Position numbers and translations under genes: made by a program. From Streptococcus oralis (GTDB taxonomy: Bacteria > Bacillota > Bacilli > Lactobacillales > Streptococcaceae), in assembly GCF_001578935.1 (NCBI RefSeq), contig NZ_KQ969521.1, forward strand, positions 933,881-970,322: DNA of 36,442 nucleotides. The letters are read 5' to 3'. This document shows positions 26,127-34,791 of this stretch, piece by piece. Each line of letters begins with the position of its first letter. Positions within the stretch are counted from its first letter, which is position 1. Below the pieces are notes generated by a model. The model had not been told where the DNA came from. It saw only the letters and a program-made list of their open reading frames with translations, and ran no database searches.

Positions 26127-26177
26127 AGATTTCTCCTTTTACCTTTACGAGCAAGAGAGTATGGTCAAAAACAAACC

Positions 26178-26268
26178 ACAAAAAAGGAACCTGCCAACAG
26201 CAAGGTTCCACGAAAAATGGGTAGAGTCCACCCTTTCACCGTCTAACCTTAGCTGCCTCTCTGGACTG
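26178..26268 (-). promoter_or_regulatory. PyrR attenuator leader of pyrF-pyrE
   Basis: On the minus strand the leader contains AGTCCAGAGAGGCAGC (within 26268-26247), which fits the PyrR-binding loop consensus ARUCCNGNGAGGYU. It is followed by the terminator stem GGAACC (26209-26204) / GGTTCC (26191-26186) with a T-run. PyrR with UMP/UTP would stabilise the binding loop and favour the terminator. Confidence 0.88.
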
Positions 26269-26286
26269 CTTTAAAGGTTTTTTTCT

Positions 26287-26315
26287 ATTCTATTATTTAT
26301 GGCAGGACTTGTCAA
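26287..26315 (-). promoter_or_regulatory. pyrF-pyrE promoter
   Basis: Minus-strand TTGACA (26315-26310) and TAGAAT (26292-26287) are 17 bases apart, directly upstream of the PyrR leader and downstream of the expected divIB stop codon. Confidence 0.85.
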
Positions 26316-26370
26316 GCAAAAACTCGAAACTGGACTTCTATACCATTCAAAATCAAGATGAAAAGTTAGT

Positions 26371-27550
26371 CTAACGACTCTGTGACTGCTGGCTCGTTTG
26401 GCTTTGATTTCCCTGTTCTTCTTGTTTTTCTTTTCTTCTTCTTGTTTTTTCTTCTCAGCTTCCTTTGCCTCTTGTTTGGCTTTTTCTTCTGCTTCTTCTA
26501 TCAGCTTATCCGCTATGGTATAGCTGTATGCTCCAGCCTCCATATCGACTACACTCGGTTCTGTCAATTGGGGCTTGATTTTGCTGTAGTAAGGCAATTT
26601 CTTGCTCAATTCTGACAAGGGAACCAAAACCTCATCTGTGTCCAGCATAGTAATTTTTAAAAGATCTGCTGTTGCCTTGCTTGGCGCTAATTCGATTTTC
26701 TGGATTTGACTCTTGATATCCTCACTGATAGTAGACAATCCTGTGATCAGTTCTTTCACCTGTTGCTCGTCATTAAAGGTAACTGTCAGATAAGTCTCAG
26801 GCAAGTTTAAGCGACTTACAGGAGTTGACTCTACTGTACCACTAGACAGAATAGGATAATGTTCTTCACCAGACACATAATAACCGACAATATCAAATTC
26901 CTTAACCTCAATCGTAAAGTTAGTCGGAAATTGATAGTTAATCTTCGCTGATTCTATCCAATGATTGGACTTGATTCGCTCAGCGTATGTTTCCTTATCC
27001 AACAATAGGACTAAAGTATAGTCGCTATCTTGAATCCCAGAAGCCTGTTTGATGTCATCTGATTGCGTGTTACTATTTCCCTTAACCTCGATATTTTTGA
27101 TGGTCGAAAGTGGAGTCAATAGATAGACTGAAAGAAGGAGTACCAGGACACTAGGTACCAAGATACTCACAGCTCGCCAAATATGAACAGGCGCAATTTT
27201 AGGCTTGGCAGGTTTTTCTGCTTTCTCTGGTTTTTCTGGTTTTTCTGGTTTTTCTTTTTCTTCTTCTCTTTTTCCTCTTTGACTTTAGGGGCATCCTTTT
27301 GAGATTTTTCTTCTTTTTCGGATGGTTCCTTGCTTGGACTTGAGGCTTCCTCATCTGACTCACTCGATGATTTCTTGGATTCCTCCAATAGTTTCGAGTT
27401 GGCTTCCTTACGAGCTTGTTTTTCCTTTTCCTTCTCTTCAGCTAGGGCAGCTTCTTCCTCAGCCTTCTTCTTCAGGTATTCCTGGTTTCGTTTCTGCCAT
27501 TCAGACAATTCTTGCTTCTGGTTTGATTCTTTTTTCTTATCCTTTGACAT
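26371..27550 (-). pseudogene. divIB: Cell division protein DivIB/FtsQ, broken by two -1 frameshifts
   Basis: DivIB is a single-pass membrane protein of the divisome (FtsL/DivIC/DivIB). The gene reads in three successive frames. From 27550 a 127-residue piece begins MSKDKKKESN, with a highly charged cytoplasmic coil (EWQKRNQEYLKKKAEEEAALA), and ends prematurely at 27167. From about 27260 a second frame gives EKP repeats, KPAKPKIAPVHIWRAVSI, the membrane helix (LVPSVLVLLLSVYLL), the POTRA domain (TIKNIEVKGNSNTQSDDIKQ) and the beta domain up to KPQLTEPSVVDMEAGAYSY. From about 26430 a third frame gives the expected tail EEQGNQSQTSQQSQSR and stops at 26371. Each switch fits loss of one base in an A-rich tract (near 27250-27275 and 26423-26435). 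True mutation and sequencing error are both possible. Confidence 0.85.
27228..27254 (-). repeat. Tandem 9-bp repeat in divIB (Glu-Lys-Pro)
   Basis: Three exact copies of TGGTTTTTC (+ strand) encode consecutive EKP triplets in the natural divIB frame. The repeat adjoins the A-rich tract where the first frameshift lies. Confidence 0.85.
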
Positions 27551-27559
27551 TGATATTCC

Positions 27560-28618
27560 TTATGCTAGGTCTTTTCTTAGTAGATCGTAAAAATCTGCAA
27601 GAGATTTCAATTCAGTCGAAGCTTTCATGCTAGCTTGGTACTGATCCTTGTGACTAAGCAAGTGACTGAGTTTCTCCTCCAAGCTTTCCAAGGTCAAGTC
27701 ACTTTCTTGAAGTTCTTCTGCATAGCCTTTCTTAACAAAGTAAGCCGCATTTTCAATCTGGTCTCCTCGACTTGCTTCACGACCCAATGGTACGATGAGA
27801 TGGAGTTTCGCCATGGCCAAGAGCTCAAAAATCGTATTGGCACCGCCACGCGTTACCACCACATCTGCCATCTCCATCAAGGGTTGATAGAGATTCGTCA
27901 CATAATCAACACGAAAGAGATTTTGACTCAACTCATTGAGACTAGAATCTCCAGTGAGATTGATAATATTGTAGCGCTCTGTCAGTTCTTGCTTATGATC
28001 TGTCACCAATTGGTTAAAGACACGAGCTCCTGCAGAACCACCAACAAACAATACCGTTGGCAATTTAGGATTAAAGTGGGTTTGGATATCCACCAATTCA
28101 TCTGGTTCAGGAGTTTTTTGGTCTGAAACCTTGGTCACTGCCCCCACATGCTCGACCTTAGACAAACTTGAAGCCTGCTCAAAGGTTGAATACATCTTGG
28201 TCGCAAATTTATAGGCGATTTTATTGGCCAAGCCCATAGAAAGGTCAGATTCATGAATAAAGACAGGCACTCCTGACACTCGCGCTGCGATAACCGGCGG
28301 TACAGAGACAAATCCTCCTTTTGAAAAAAGAGCCTGTGGACGCAGTCGTAATATGATAAAGAATGATTGGACAATTCCCCAACCAACTTTAAAGACATCC
28401 AGCATATTTTGCCAAGAGAAATAGCGACGCAACTTCCCAGTCGCAATGGAATGGAAGGTCACGTCCAGACCTGACTTGAGGATTTCTTGGTGTTCGATTC
28501 CATGCTTGTCACCGATATAGTGAACTTCCCAGCCGTCTTCGATGAACTTAGGCATTAACAAAAGGTTGAGGGTAACATGTCCAACCGTCCCCCCACCTGT
28601 AAAGACAATTTTTTTCAT
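27560..28618 (-). CDS. murG: UDP-GlcNAc:lipid I N-acetylglucosaminyltransferase
   Basis: Makes lipid II at the inner membrane face. The 352-residue GT28 enzyme has the N-terminal [20 protein letters not shown] loop, [15 protein letters not shown], the central [14 protein letters not shown] hinge and the C-terminal [28 protein letters not shown]-GlcNAc site with [10 protein letters not shown] 28618 begins 1 base after murD ends, and divIB starts 10 bases after its stop: murD-murG-divIB is the standard streptococcal division and wall cluster. Confidence 0.97.
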   Translation of the reverse strand: MKKIVFTGGGTVGHVTLNLLLMPKFIEDGWEVHYIGDKHGIEHQEILKSGLDVTFHSIATGKLRRYFSWQNMLDVFKVGWGIVQSFFIILRLRPQALFSKGGFVSVPPVIAARVSGVPVFIHESDLSMGLANKIAYKFATKMYSTFEQASSLSKVEHVGAVTKVSDQKTPEPDELVDIQTHFNPKLPTVLFVGGSAGARVFNQLVTDHKQELTERYNIINLTGDSSLNELSQNLFRVDYVTNLYQPLMEMADVVVTRGGANTIFELLAMAKLHLIVPLGREASRGDQIENAAYFVKKGYAEELQESDLTLESLEEKLSHLLSHKDQYQASMKASTELKSLADFYDLLRKDLA

Positions 28619-28619
28619 A

Positions 28620-29972
28620 TTATTCCTTTAACTCCGCTACTGTGTCGATAAAGAGGTCGCCACGTGCTTCAAAGTTAGCATACATATCCCAGCTAGCATT
28701 GGCAGGACTGAGGAGAACCACATCTCCTTGAGTCGCGAGCTCATAAGCCTTGCGGGTCGCATCAGCAATATCTGTCGCATCTACATAAGCCACACCAGCC
28801 TTATCCGCTGCCCGTTTGACACGTTCTGCAGACTGACCGAGGATAACCATCTGCTTGAGGCCTGTGATATCTGGCACCAATTCGTCAAACTCATTGCCCC
28901 GGTCCAAACCACCTGCAATCAAGATAACCTTGCTGTTGTCAAATCCTGACAAGGCTTTTTGAGTAGCCAAGATATTGGTTGATTTGCTATCGTTATAGAA
29001 TTTGACCCCCTTGATCTCATCTACAAATTGGAGACGGTGTTTGACACCACCAAAGGCTGAAAGAGTTTCCTTGATGGTTTGGTTGTCTACACCACGAAGC
29101 TTGGCTACTGCAATGGTCGCAAGGGCATTTTCCACATTATGGCTACCTGGAACTCCGATTTCATCAGCTGCCATAACCACTTCTCCACGGAAGTAGAGTT
29201 GACCATCTTCCAGATAAGCTCCATCAACCTTTTCCTGTGTTGAAAATGGAACAACAGCGGCTTGTGTTTTGCTAGCCAGTTCTTTTGCCAAGTCTTGGTT
29301 AAAGTTCAAGATAAGAAAATCATCCGCTGTCATATTATTTTGGATATTCCACTTAGCTGCTACATATTCCTCAAAAGAACCATGGTAGTCGATATGAGTT
29401 GGCATGAGGTTGGTAATGACTGCAATCTCAGGATGGAATTCTTGAACACCCATCAGTTGGAAAGAAGAAAGTTCCATGACAAGCGTGTCCTTGGCTGTCG
29501 CAGTTTGAGCCACTTGACTAGCAGGATAGCCGATATTTCCTGATAAGAGACCACCTTGACCAGCAGCAGTTAAAACTTCCCCAATCATCGTCGTTGTAGT
29601 TGTTTTCCCATTTGAACCAGTGATACCGATAATTGGCGCTTCTGAGATTAAATAAGCCAATTCCACCTCAGTCAAGACTGGAATCCCCTTTGCCAGAGCC
29701 TTCTCAATCATGGGATTGCTATACGGGATACCTGGATTTTTCACCATCAGAGCAAAATCTTCATCCAAGAGTTCCAAAGGATGCCCACCAGTGACAACCT
29801 TGATTCCCTCTTCTAGCAAGCTTTGAGCAGCAGGATTTTCCTCAAAAGGCTTGCCGTCATTTACTGTCACAATAGCTCCCAGCTTGTCCAACAAACGGGC
29901 CGCAGACTCACCAGACTTAGCCAAACCTAAAACAAGGACTTTCTTATTTTTAAATTGATCGATTACTTTCAT
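28620..29972 (-). CDS. murD: UDP-MurNAc-L-alanine:D-glutamate ligase
   Basis: Adds D-Glu to UDP-MurNAc-L-Ala in peptidoglycan precursor synthesis. The 450 residues have the Mur ligase layout: N-terminal [17 protein letters not shown], the ATP loop [10 protein letters not shown] (116-125), central [20 protein letters not shown], and the C-terminal [20 protein letters not shown] and [23 protein letters not shown] 29972 follows a GGAG. An extended -10 (TGG-TAAAAT, 30005-30000) lies just upstream, making murD the first gene of its operon. Confidence 0.97.
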   Translation of the reverse strand: MKVIDQFKNKKVLVLGLAKSGESAARLLDKLGAIVTVNDGKPFEENPAAQSLLEEGIKVVTGGHPLELLDEDFALMVKNPGIPYSNPMIEKALAKGIPVLTEVELAYLISEAPIIGITGSNGKTTTTTMIGEVLTAAGQGGLLSGNIGYPASQVAQTATAKDTLVMELSSFQLMGVQEFHPEIAVITNLMPTHIDYHGSFEEYVAAKWNIQNNMTADDFLILNFNQDLAKELASKTQAAVVPFSTQEKVDGAYLEDGQLYFRGEVVMAADEIGVPGSHNVENALATIAVAKLRGVDNQTIKETLSAFGGVKHRLQFVDEIKGVKFYNDSKSTNILATQKALSGFDNSKVILIAGGLDRGNEFDELVPDITGLKQMVILGQSAERVKRAADKAGVAYVDATDIADATRKAYELATQGDVVLLSPANASWDMYANFEARGDLFIDTVAELKE

Positions 29973-30060
29973 GTCTCAAACTCCATTTCTACTCCTACTA
30001 TTTTACCATTTTTATGGAAATAATACTAAACGAAAATGCTCTAGTCCTCATTCTGACATT

Positions 30061-30086
30061 GAAAAAGAGAGCCATAGCTCTCTTTC
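30061..30086 (-). terminator. typA operon terminator
   Basis: AAAGAGAGC (30064-30072) / GCTCTCTTT (30077-30085) is a 9-bp stem, followed on the minus strand by T. It lies just after the small membrane protein gene. Confidence 0.85.
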
Positions 30087-30089
30087 TAT

Positions 30090-30344
30090 TTATCTTCTTC
30101 TGCTCTTTTTTTCAGACATGAGCGTAATGTCTCTCAAGCTAAAGTAAGCTAGGGCCAGCATAGCGATTGTGACAAAGAATTCTGTCGGTAATTGGAAGAT
30201 TTGCAAGATGGACAACATCAGCAAAATCAAGAGTGCAACAACTACAAAGACCAAGATAACGATGTTGACTGTTCCTTTGATACTTTGGGGTGTCGCAAAT
30301 ACATAGAGTAGTAATAAGAGTATCCCTATGATTAAATAGACCAT
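30090..30344 (-). CDS. Small membrane protein, DUF3165-like
   Basis: An 84-residue protein with three predicted hydrophobic helices (about residues 2-17, 26-48 and 55-70) and a basic tail (SEKKSRRR). Lipoproteins, enzymes or transport motifs are absent. From memory it resembles the streptococcal DUF3165 family, whose function is unknown. ATG 30344 has AAAGAG upstream. It lies 19 bases after typA on the same strand and is followed by a terminator, so it is probably the second gene of a typA operon. Confidence 0.75.
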   Translation of the reverse strand: MVYLIIGILLLLLYVFATPQSIKGTVNIVILVFVVVALLILLMLSILQIFQLPTEFFVTIAMLALAYFSLRDITLMSEKKSRRR

Positions 30345-30363
30345 CTTTATCTCTTTCTAGCTC

Positions 30364-32205
30364 TTATTCAGCTGATTTTTTCTTTTTGTTAGCTTTCTCG
30401 CGCTCTGCCTTGTTGAGAATTTGCTTACGCAAACGGATAGACTCAGGCGTTACTTCCATGTACTCATCGTCGTTCAAGAACTCAAGTGACTCTTCAAGGG
30501 TCAAGATACGAGGTGTCTTGATAACAGCTGTTTGGTCCTTGGTAGCTGAACGAACGTTGGTCATTTGTTTCGCCTTAGTGATGTTAACTGTCAAGTCGTT
30601 TTCACGAGAGTTTTCACCGATGATCATTCCTTCGTAAACCTCAGTACCTGGGTTGACAAAGATCGTACCGCGTTCTTCGATAGACATGATTGAGTAAGTT
30701 GTAGCCTTACCAGCATCGATGGAAACAAGGGCACCACGGTGACGTCCCCCAATTTCCCCTGGAATCAATGGCAAGTATTGGTCAAAGGTGTGGTTCATGA
30801 TACCGTAACCACGAGTCATTGACAAGAACTCAGTTGAGTAACCGATCAAACCACGTGCTGGAACAAGGAAGACCAAACGAGTTTGACCATTCCCAGTTGA
30901 GATCATATCCAACATTTCACCCTTACGTTCAGAAAGACTTTGGATAACAGATCCTTGGTATTCTTCTGGTGTGTCGATTTGTACACGCTCAAATGGTTCA
31001 CATTTAACACCATCGATTTCTTTTACGATAACTTCTGGACGAGATACTTGTAACTCATACCCTTCACGACGCATGGTTTCGATCAGGATTGACAAGTGCA
31101 ATTCGCCACGACCTGAAACTGTCCACTTGTCTGGTGAATCTGTTGGATCAACACGAAGGGATACGTCTGTTTGCAGTTCGGCCTGCAGGCGTTCTTCTAC
31201 CTTACGAGAAGTTACCCATTTCCCTTCGCGACCAGCAAATGGTGAGTTGTTTACCAAGAAAGTCATTTGAAGCGTTGGCTCATCGATGTGTAGGATTGGA
31301 AGAGGCTCAACTGCATCTGTCGGTGTAATGGTTTCACCAACAAAGATATCTTCCATACCGGATACGGCAATCAAGTCACCCGCTTTGGCTTCATTGATTT
31401 CACGACGCTCCAAGCCAAAGAAACCAAAGAGTTTTGTAACACGGAAGTTTTTGGTTGTGCCATCTAGTTTAGAAAGGGTAACTTGGTCACCAACCTTCAC
31501 AGTACCACGGAAGACACGACCGATACCGATACGACCTACGAAGTCATTGTAGTCCAAAAGTGACACTTGGAACTGCAAAGGCTCATCTGAGTTATCTACT
31601 GGGGCTGGGATATGGTCGATAATGGTGTCAAAGATTGGCGCCATTGTTTTTTCTTGATCAGCTGGATCGTCTGACAATGAAGATGTTCCGTTAATCGCTG
31701 AAGCATAAACAACTGGGAAATCAAGCTGGTCATCATCTGCACCAAGCTCGATGAAGAGTTCCAAGACTTCGTCCACTACTTCTGCTGGACGAGCTGATGG
31801 TTTGTCGATTTTGTTGACAACCACGATTGGGACGAGATCTTGTTCCAAGGCTTTCTTCAATACGAAACGAGTCTGTGGCATAGTTCCTTCGTAGGCATCT
31901 ACGACCAAGACAACACCGTCAACCATTTTCATGATACGCTCAACTTCTCCACCAAAGTCCGCGTGTCCTGGTGTGTCCATGATATTGATACGAGTTCCGT
32001 TGTAAGCAACGGCTGTATTTTTAGCAAGGATCGTAATACCGCGCTCTTTTTCGATATCGTTTGAGTCCATAGCACGCTCTGCCAACTCTGTACGAGCATC
32101 CAATGTTGAAGATTGTTTCAACAATTCATCAACGAGGGTTGTTTTACCGTGGTCAACGTGGGCGATAATCGCAATGTTACGGATATCTTCTCTTAATTTT
32201 GTCAT
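30364..32205 (-). CDS. typA: Translational GTPase TypA/BipA
   Basis: A ribosome-associated GTPase of the elongation factor family, linked to ribosome assembly and stress or cold growth. The 613 residues show G1 [10 protein letters not shown] (residues ~15-24), switch [17 protein letters not shown] (from Asp77) and G4 [10 protein letters not shown]. Then come the domain 2 beta-barrel, EF-G-like domains ([39 protein letters not shown]) and the TypA-specific C-terminal part with [13 protein letters not shown] and a Lys-rich tail. ATG 32205 follows AGAGGA. Its promoter has an extended -10 (TGG-TATAAT, 32252-32247). Confidence 0.97.
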   Translation of the reverse strand: MTKLREDIRNIAIIAHVDHGKTTLVDELLKQSSTLDARTELAERAMDSNDIEKERGITILAKNTAVAYNGTRINIMDTPGHADFGGEVERIMKMVDGVVLVVDAYEGTMPQTRFVLKKALEQDLVPIVVVNKIDKPSARPAEVVDEVLELFIELGADDDQLDFPVVYASAINGTSSLSDDPADQEKTMAPIFDTIIDHIPAPVDNSDEPLQFQVSLLDYNDFVGRIGIGRVFRGTVKVGDQVTLSKLDGTTKNFRVTKLFGFFGLERREINEAKAGDLIAVSGMEDIFVGETITPTDAVEPLPILHIDEPTLQMTFLVNNSPFAGREGKWVTSRKVEERLQAELQTDVSLRVDPTDSPDKWTVSGRGELHLSILIETMRREGYELQVSRPEVIVKEIDGVKCEPFERVQIDTPEEYQGSVIQSLSERKGEMLDMISTGNGQTRLVFLVPARGLIGYSTEFLSMTRGYGIMNHTFDQYLPLIPGEIGGRHRGALVSIDAGKATTYSIMSIEERGTIFVNPGTEVYEGMIIGENSRENDLTVNITKAKQMTNVRSATKDQTAVIKTPRILTLEESLEFLNDDEYMEVTPESIRLRKQILNKAEREKANKKKKSAE

Positions 32206-32347
32206 GATTTCCTCTAATATTTTAAATTTTTATTTCTAACTGAACAATTATACCACAGTCTCATTCAAAAATCACAGTTCAGCTAAGTGTAAATGTTTTC
32301 ACTCTGCTTTTCTAGTCAAGGCAACTCTTTTCAAAGTCAGAGACTTA

Positions 32348-32356
32348 TGATAAGAT
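32348..32356 (+). promoter_or_regulatory. Extended -10 close to start codon (pseudouridine synthase gene)
   Basis: TGA-TAAGAT (32348-32356) ends only 8 bases before ATG 32365, with a weak TTTTCA 17 bases upstream. There is no Shine-Dalgarno between them. Transcription would start at or within two bases of the start codon. Confidence 0.6.
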
Positions 32357-32364
32357 AAGCTGGT

Positions 32365-33096
32365 ATGCGTTTAGATAGATTATTAGCCCAAGAAAAGGTC
32401 AGTCGCAAGGCTATGAAACAGGCACTTTTGAAAAAAGAAATCCTAGTGGACAATTGTCCAGCTCGCTCCCTGGCTCAAAATGTCGATACTGGATTACAGA
32501 AATTAGTCTTTCAAGGACGGCAAATCCAAGGCTACGAGCACAACTACCTCATGCTTCATAAACCAGGTGGAGTGGTAACAGCCAGTCAGGATAAGGACCT
32601 ACCAACCGTCATGGACCTCCTTCCACTTGACATCCAGTCTGACCAGCTCTATGCTGTCGGCAGATTAGACCGTGATACGACGGGACTCCTCCTCTTGACA
32701 GATAACGGTCCCTTGGGCTTTCAGCTCCTCCATCCCCAGTACCATGTCGATAAATCCTATCAAGTGGTGGTCAACGGACTTCTCACACCAGACCATATCC
32801 GACTGTTTAAGGAAGGAATCGTCTTTTTAGACGGAACCACTTGTAAACCTGCTCAGCTCGAAATTCTAGACACAAGCCCAACAGAGAGCCATGCCTCCAT
32901 CACTATCTCTGAGGGCAAATTTCATCAAGTCAAGAAAATGTTTCTCTCGGTTGGTGTCAAGGTGACTGCCCTAAAACGAGTCCATTTTGGGCCTTGGAGT
33001 TTGGATGACAATCTAAAAGAAGGAGATTATCGCCCCCTAAACTCCCAAGAATTAGCAAACATTCGTGAATTTCTCAGAAAAGTGGTTAAAAAATGA
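32365..33096 (+). CDS. Pseudouridine synthase, RsuA family (16S rRNA type)
   Basis: A 243-residue protein with an N-terminal S4 RNA-binding domain (MRLDRLLAQEKVSRKAMKQA, residues 1-45) and an RsuA/RluB/E/F catalytic domain: YLMLHKPGGVVTASQD, the catalytic Asp102 in AVGRLDRDTTGLLLLTDNG, and EGKFHQVKKMFLSVGVKVTALKRVHFG near residue 190. Lengths and motifs fit RsuA, which makes pseudouridine 516 in 16S rRNA, though other family members are possible. No ribosome binding site precedes ATG 32365, which sits 8 bases after an extended -10, so the mRNA may be leaderless. Confidence 0.92.
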   Translation: MRLDRLLAQEKVSRKAMKQALLKKEILVDNCPARSLAQNVDTGLQKLVFQGRQIQGYEHNYLMLHKPGGVVTASQDKDLPTVMDLLPLDIQSDQLYAVGRLDRDTTGLLLLTDNGPLGFQLLHPQYHVDKSYQVVVNGLLTPDHIRLFKEGIVFLDGTTCKPAQLEILDTSPTESHASITISEGKFHQVKKMFLSVGVKVTALKRVHFGPWSLDDNLKEGDYRPLNSQELANIREFLRKVVKK

Positions 33097-33122
33097 GCTC
33101 GGAAAATATCCAAGCTCGTTTT
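33086..33122 (-). terminator. Terminator shared by the pseudouridine synthase and rhodanese genes
   Basis: On the minus strand GAGCTTGG-ATATTTT-CCGAGCTC (one G-U pair) is followed by ATTTTTTAAC. On the + strand the stem has one mismatch and is followed by TTTTCTT. It lies between the two convergent stop codons. Confidence 0.75.
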
Positions 33123-33123
33123 C

Positions 33124-33507
33124 TTATTTCTCAACTTTGACTCTCCCGTTCCAAGAATCCAACCCATAAGAAAGGATATAAATCTCAGAGAAACCTTGTT
33201 TTTTCAGATAGAGAGCTGCATTGGTCACTCGTTGTCCGCGTTGGTTTTCGTAGAGAAGGACAGGTTTATCCTTGCGAAGTGCTGCAAGGCTTGACTTCAA
33301 CTGATTTGAAGGAATATTGCGAGCTCCGAGGATATGTTTTCTGTGAAATTCTGCTGGTTCACGGACATCAATCAATTGCCCTTTCCGAATCAAGGCTTCA
33401 AATTCTGCATTGTCCACAATCTTAGCCGCACGACGAATACGAAGGTAGTTATAGCCCATCCATGCCACCATTGCCAGTATAAGTGCCCACAAAATCCAAG
33501 TAACCAT
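33124..33507 (-). CDS. Membrane-anchored rhodanese-like protein lacking the catalytic cysteine
   Basis: A 127-residue protein: an N-terminal membrane helix (TWILWALILAMVAWMGYNYL, residues 3-22), then a rhodanese fold with GQLIDVREPAEFHRKHILGA and RNIPSNQLKSSLAAL. The active-site loop reads LLYENQRGQRVTNAALYL. The position normally held by Cys (YC..G.R) is Glu, so sulfur transfer is not expected and a binding or regulatory role is more likely. It starts within 1 base of the end of the YqgQ gene, so the two are co-transcribed. Function unknown. Confidence 0.88.
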   Translation of the reverse strand: MVTWILWALILAMVAWMGYNYLRIRRAAKIVDNAEFEALIRKGQLIDVREPAEFHRKHILGARNIPSNQLKSSLAALRKDKPVLLYENQRGQRVTNAALYLKKQGFSEIYILSYGLDSWNGRVKVEK

Positions 33508-33728
33508 TAGTTCATTTCTCCATTTTTCTCTATGTAGTCTAATTCTATCTTGTGCTCTCTACGAAGAACAGCTTCCGCTTCTAGGTAATCTAGCTTGTCC
33601 ATCAGACCTGCATCATAGATCCGAGAGAGTTCGAGCTTCATCAGTTCAATATCATACAAGCGCTTCCCCATGTAAACAATAATGCCAAATTGTTTGAGAA
33701 ATTGCTGCACATCATAGAATGTTTTCAT
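33507..33728 (-). CDS. YqgQ family (DUF910) small protein
   Basis: A 73-residue helical protein (MKTFYDVQQFLKQFGIIVYM, GKRLYDIELMKLELSRIYDA, DYLEAEAVLRREHKIELD), matching the YqgQ family of Firmicutes; function unknown, possibly nucleic-acid binding. Starts at 33764 (TTG) or 33737 (ATG) are also open, but neither has a ribosome binding site. A good promoter (TTGAAA 33763-33758, 17 bases, TAAAAT 33741-33736) would start transcription at about 33729, so ATG 33728 is preferred, as a leaderless start. It is followed by the rhodanese-like gene and divergent from the LysR gene. Confidence 0.8.
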   Translation of the reverse strand: MKTFYDVQQFLKQFGIIVYMGKRLYDIELMKLELSRIYDAGLMDKLDYLEAEAVLRREHKIELDYIEKNGEMN

Positions 33729-33735
33729 AGCTTCC

Positions 33736-33763
33736 ATTTTAGCAGATTCTAGACTTTTTTTCA
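33736..33763 (-). promoter_or_regulatory. YqgQ-rhodanese promoter (leaderless candidate)
   Basis: On the minus strand TTGAAA (33763-33758) and TAAAAT (33741-33736) are separated by 16 to 17 bases. The -10 ends only seven bases before ATG 33728. Confidence 0.6.
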
Positions 33764-33803
33764 ATACTGGACAGGCTCTTTCCCCCTATTTTCTTCGTCT
33801 TCA

Positions 33804-33833
33804 TTGCCCATTCTTCCGCAAGTATGGTACAAT
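33804..33833 (+). promoter_or_regulatory. LysR gene promoter (leaderless candidate)
   Basis: TTGCCC (33804-33809) and an extended -10 TGG-TACAAT (33825-33833) precede ATG 33840 by six bases. The expected transcription start, about seven bases after the -10, coincides with the A of the start codon. Confidence 0.7.
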
Positions 33834-33839
33834 AAAAAC

Positions 33840-34748
33840 ATGAGAATTCAACAACTACACTATATTATCAAAATCGTCGAAACTGGCTCTATGAATGAGG
33901 CAGCCAAGCAACTCTTTATCACTCAACCCAGTCTCTCTAATGCTGTTCGAGACTTGGAAAATGAAATGGGTATTGAAATCTTTATCCGCAATCCCAAGGG
34001 TATTACCTTAACCCGTGATGGGATGGAGTTTCTCTCCTATGCCCGTCAGGTCGTTGAGCAAACTCAGCTTCTGGAGGAACGCTATAAAAATCCTATCGCC
34101 CACCGCGAACTTTTCAGCGTTTCCTCTCAGCACTATGCCTTTGTAGTCAATGCCTTTGTCTCCTTGCTCAAGAAAAGTGATATGGAGAAATACGAGCTCT
34201 TCCTTCGTGAAACTCGGACCTGGGAGATTATCGATGACGTCAAGAACTTCCGTAGCGAGGTCGGTGTCCTCTTTTTAAACAGCTACAACCGCGATGTTTT
34301 AACGAAGATGCTAGATGACAATCACCTGCTAGCTCACCATCTCTTTACAGCCCAGCCCCATATCTTTGTCAGCAAGACCAATCCTCTGGCAAAGAAAGGC
34401 AAGGTGAAACTATCTGATTTGGAAAACTTTCCTTACCTCAGTTATGACCAAGGGACGCACAACTCCTTCTACTTTTCAGAGGAGATTCTTTCACAAGAGC
34501 ACCACAAGAAATCCATCGTAGTCAGTGACCGTGCCACCCTCTTTAACCTCTTGATTGGTTTGGATGGTTACACCATTGCAACGGGGATCTTGAACAGTAA
34601 TCTCAATGGAGATAACATCGTTTCCATCCCACTGGACATTGATGACCCCATTGAACTGGTCTATATCCAGCATGAAAAAACCAGCCTGTCTAAGATGGGC
34701 GAACGCTTTATCGAATACTTACTAGAAGAAGTTCAATTCGATAATTAA
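33840..34748 (+). CDS. LysR family transcriptional regulator (CpsY/MtaR-like)
   Basis: A 302-residue LysR-type regulator. Residues 1-60 are the winged helix-turn-helix (MRIQQLHYIIKIVETGSMNE, AAKQLFITQPSLSNAVRDLE); residues ~90-295 are the periplasmic-binding-protein-like effector domain. The sequence recalls the streptococcal CpsY/MtaR/MetR group, which controls methionine-related or surface genes, but the target is not deducible here. I chose ATG 33840; a longer frame from 33804 would begin in the -35 box. There is no ribosome binding site before ATG 33840. The amidase gene follows 43 bases downstream on the same strand and the YqgQ gene is divergent. Confidence 0.92.
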   Translation: MRIQQLHYIIKIVETGSMNEAAKQLFITQPSLSNAVRDLENEMGIEIFIRNPKGITLTRDGMEFLSYARQVVEQTQLLEERYKNPIAHRELFSVSSQHYAFVVNAFVSLLKKSDMEKYELFLRETRTWEIIDDVKNFRSEVGVLFLNSYNRDVLTKMLDDNHLLAHHLFTAQPHIFVSKTNPLAKKGKVKLSDLENFPYLSYDQGTHNSFYFSEEILSQEHHKKSIVVSDRATLFNLLIGLDGYTIATGILNSNLNGDNIVSIPLDIDDPIELVYIQHEKTSLSKMGERFIEYLLEEVQFDN

Positions 34749-34791
34749 TAGAAAAATGAAAAAGGGAAAAGAAAAAGTTAGGAAATAGAAA

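Noticed and set aside
26271..27170. A 299-residue separate gene starting at GTG 27170
   Set aside because: Its frame is the middle part of divIB: upstream in-frame sequence continues KPAKPKIAPVHIWRAV, and its last ~35 residues come from a shifted frame running into the pyr promoter. It is a frameshift product, not an independent gene.
27228..27254. Short tandem repeats as a CRISPR or regulatory array
   Set aside because: They are 9-bp coding repeats (Glu-Lys-Pro) within divIB.
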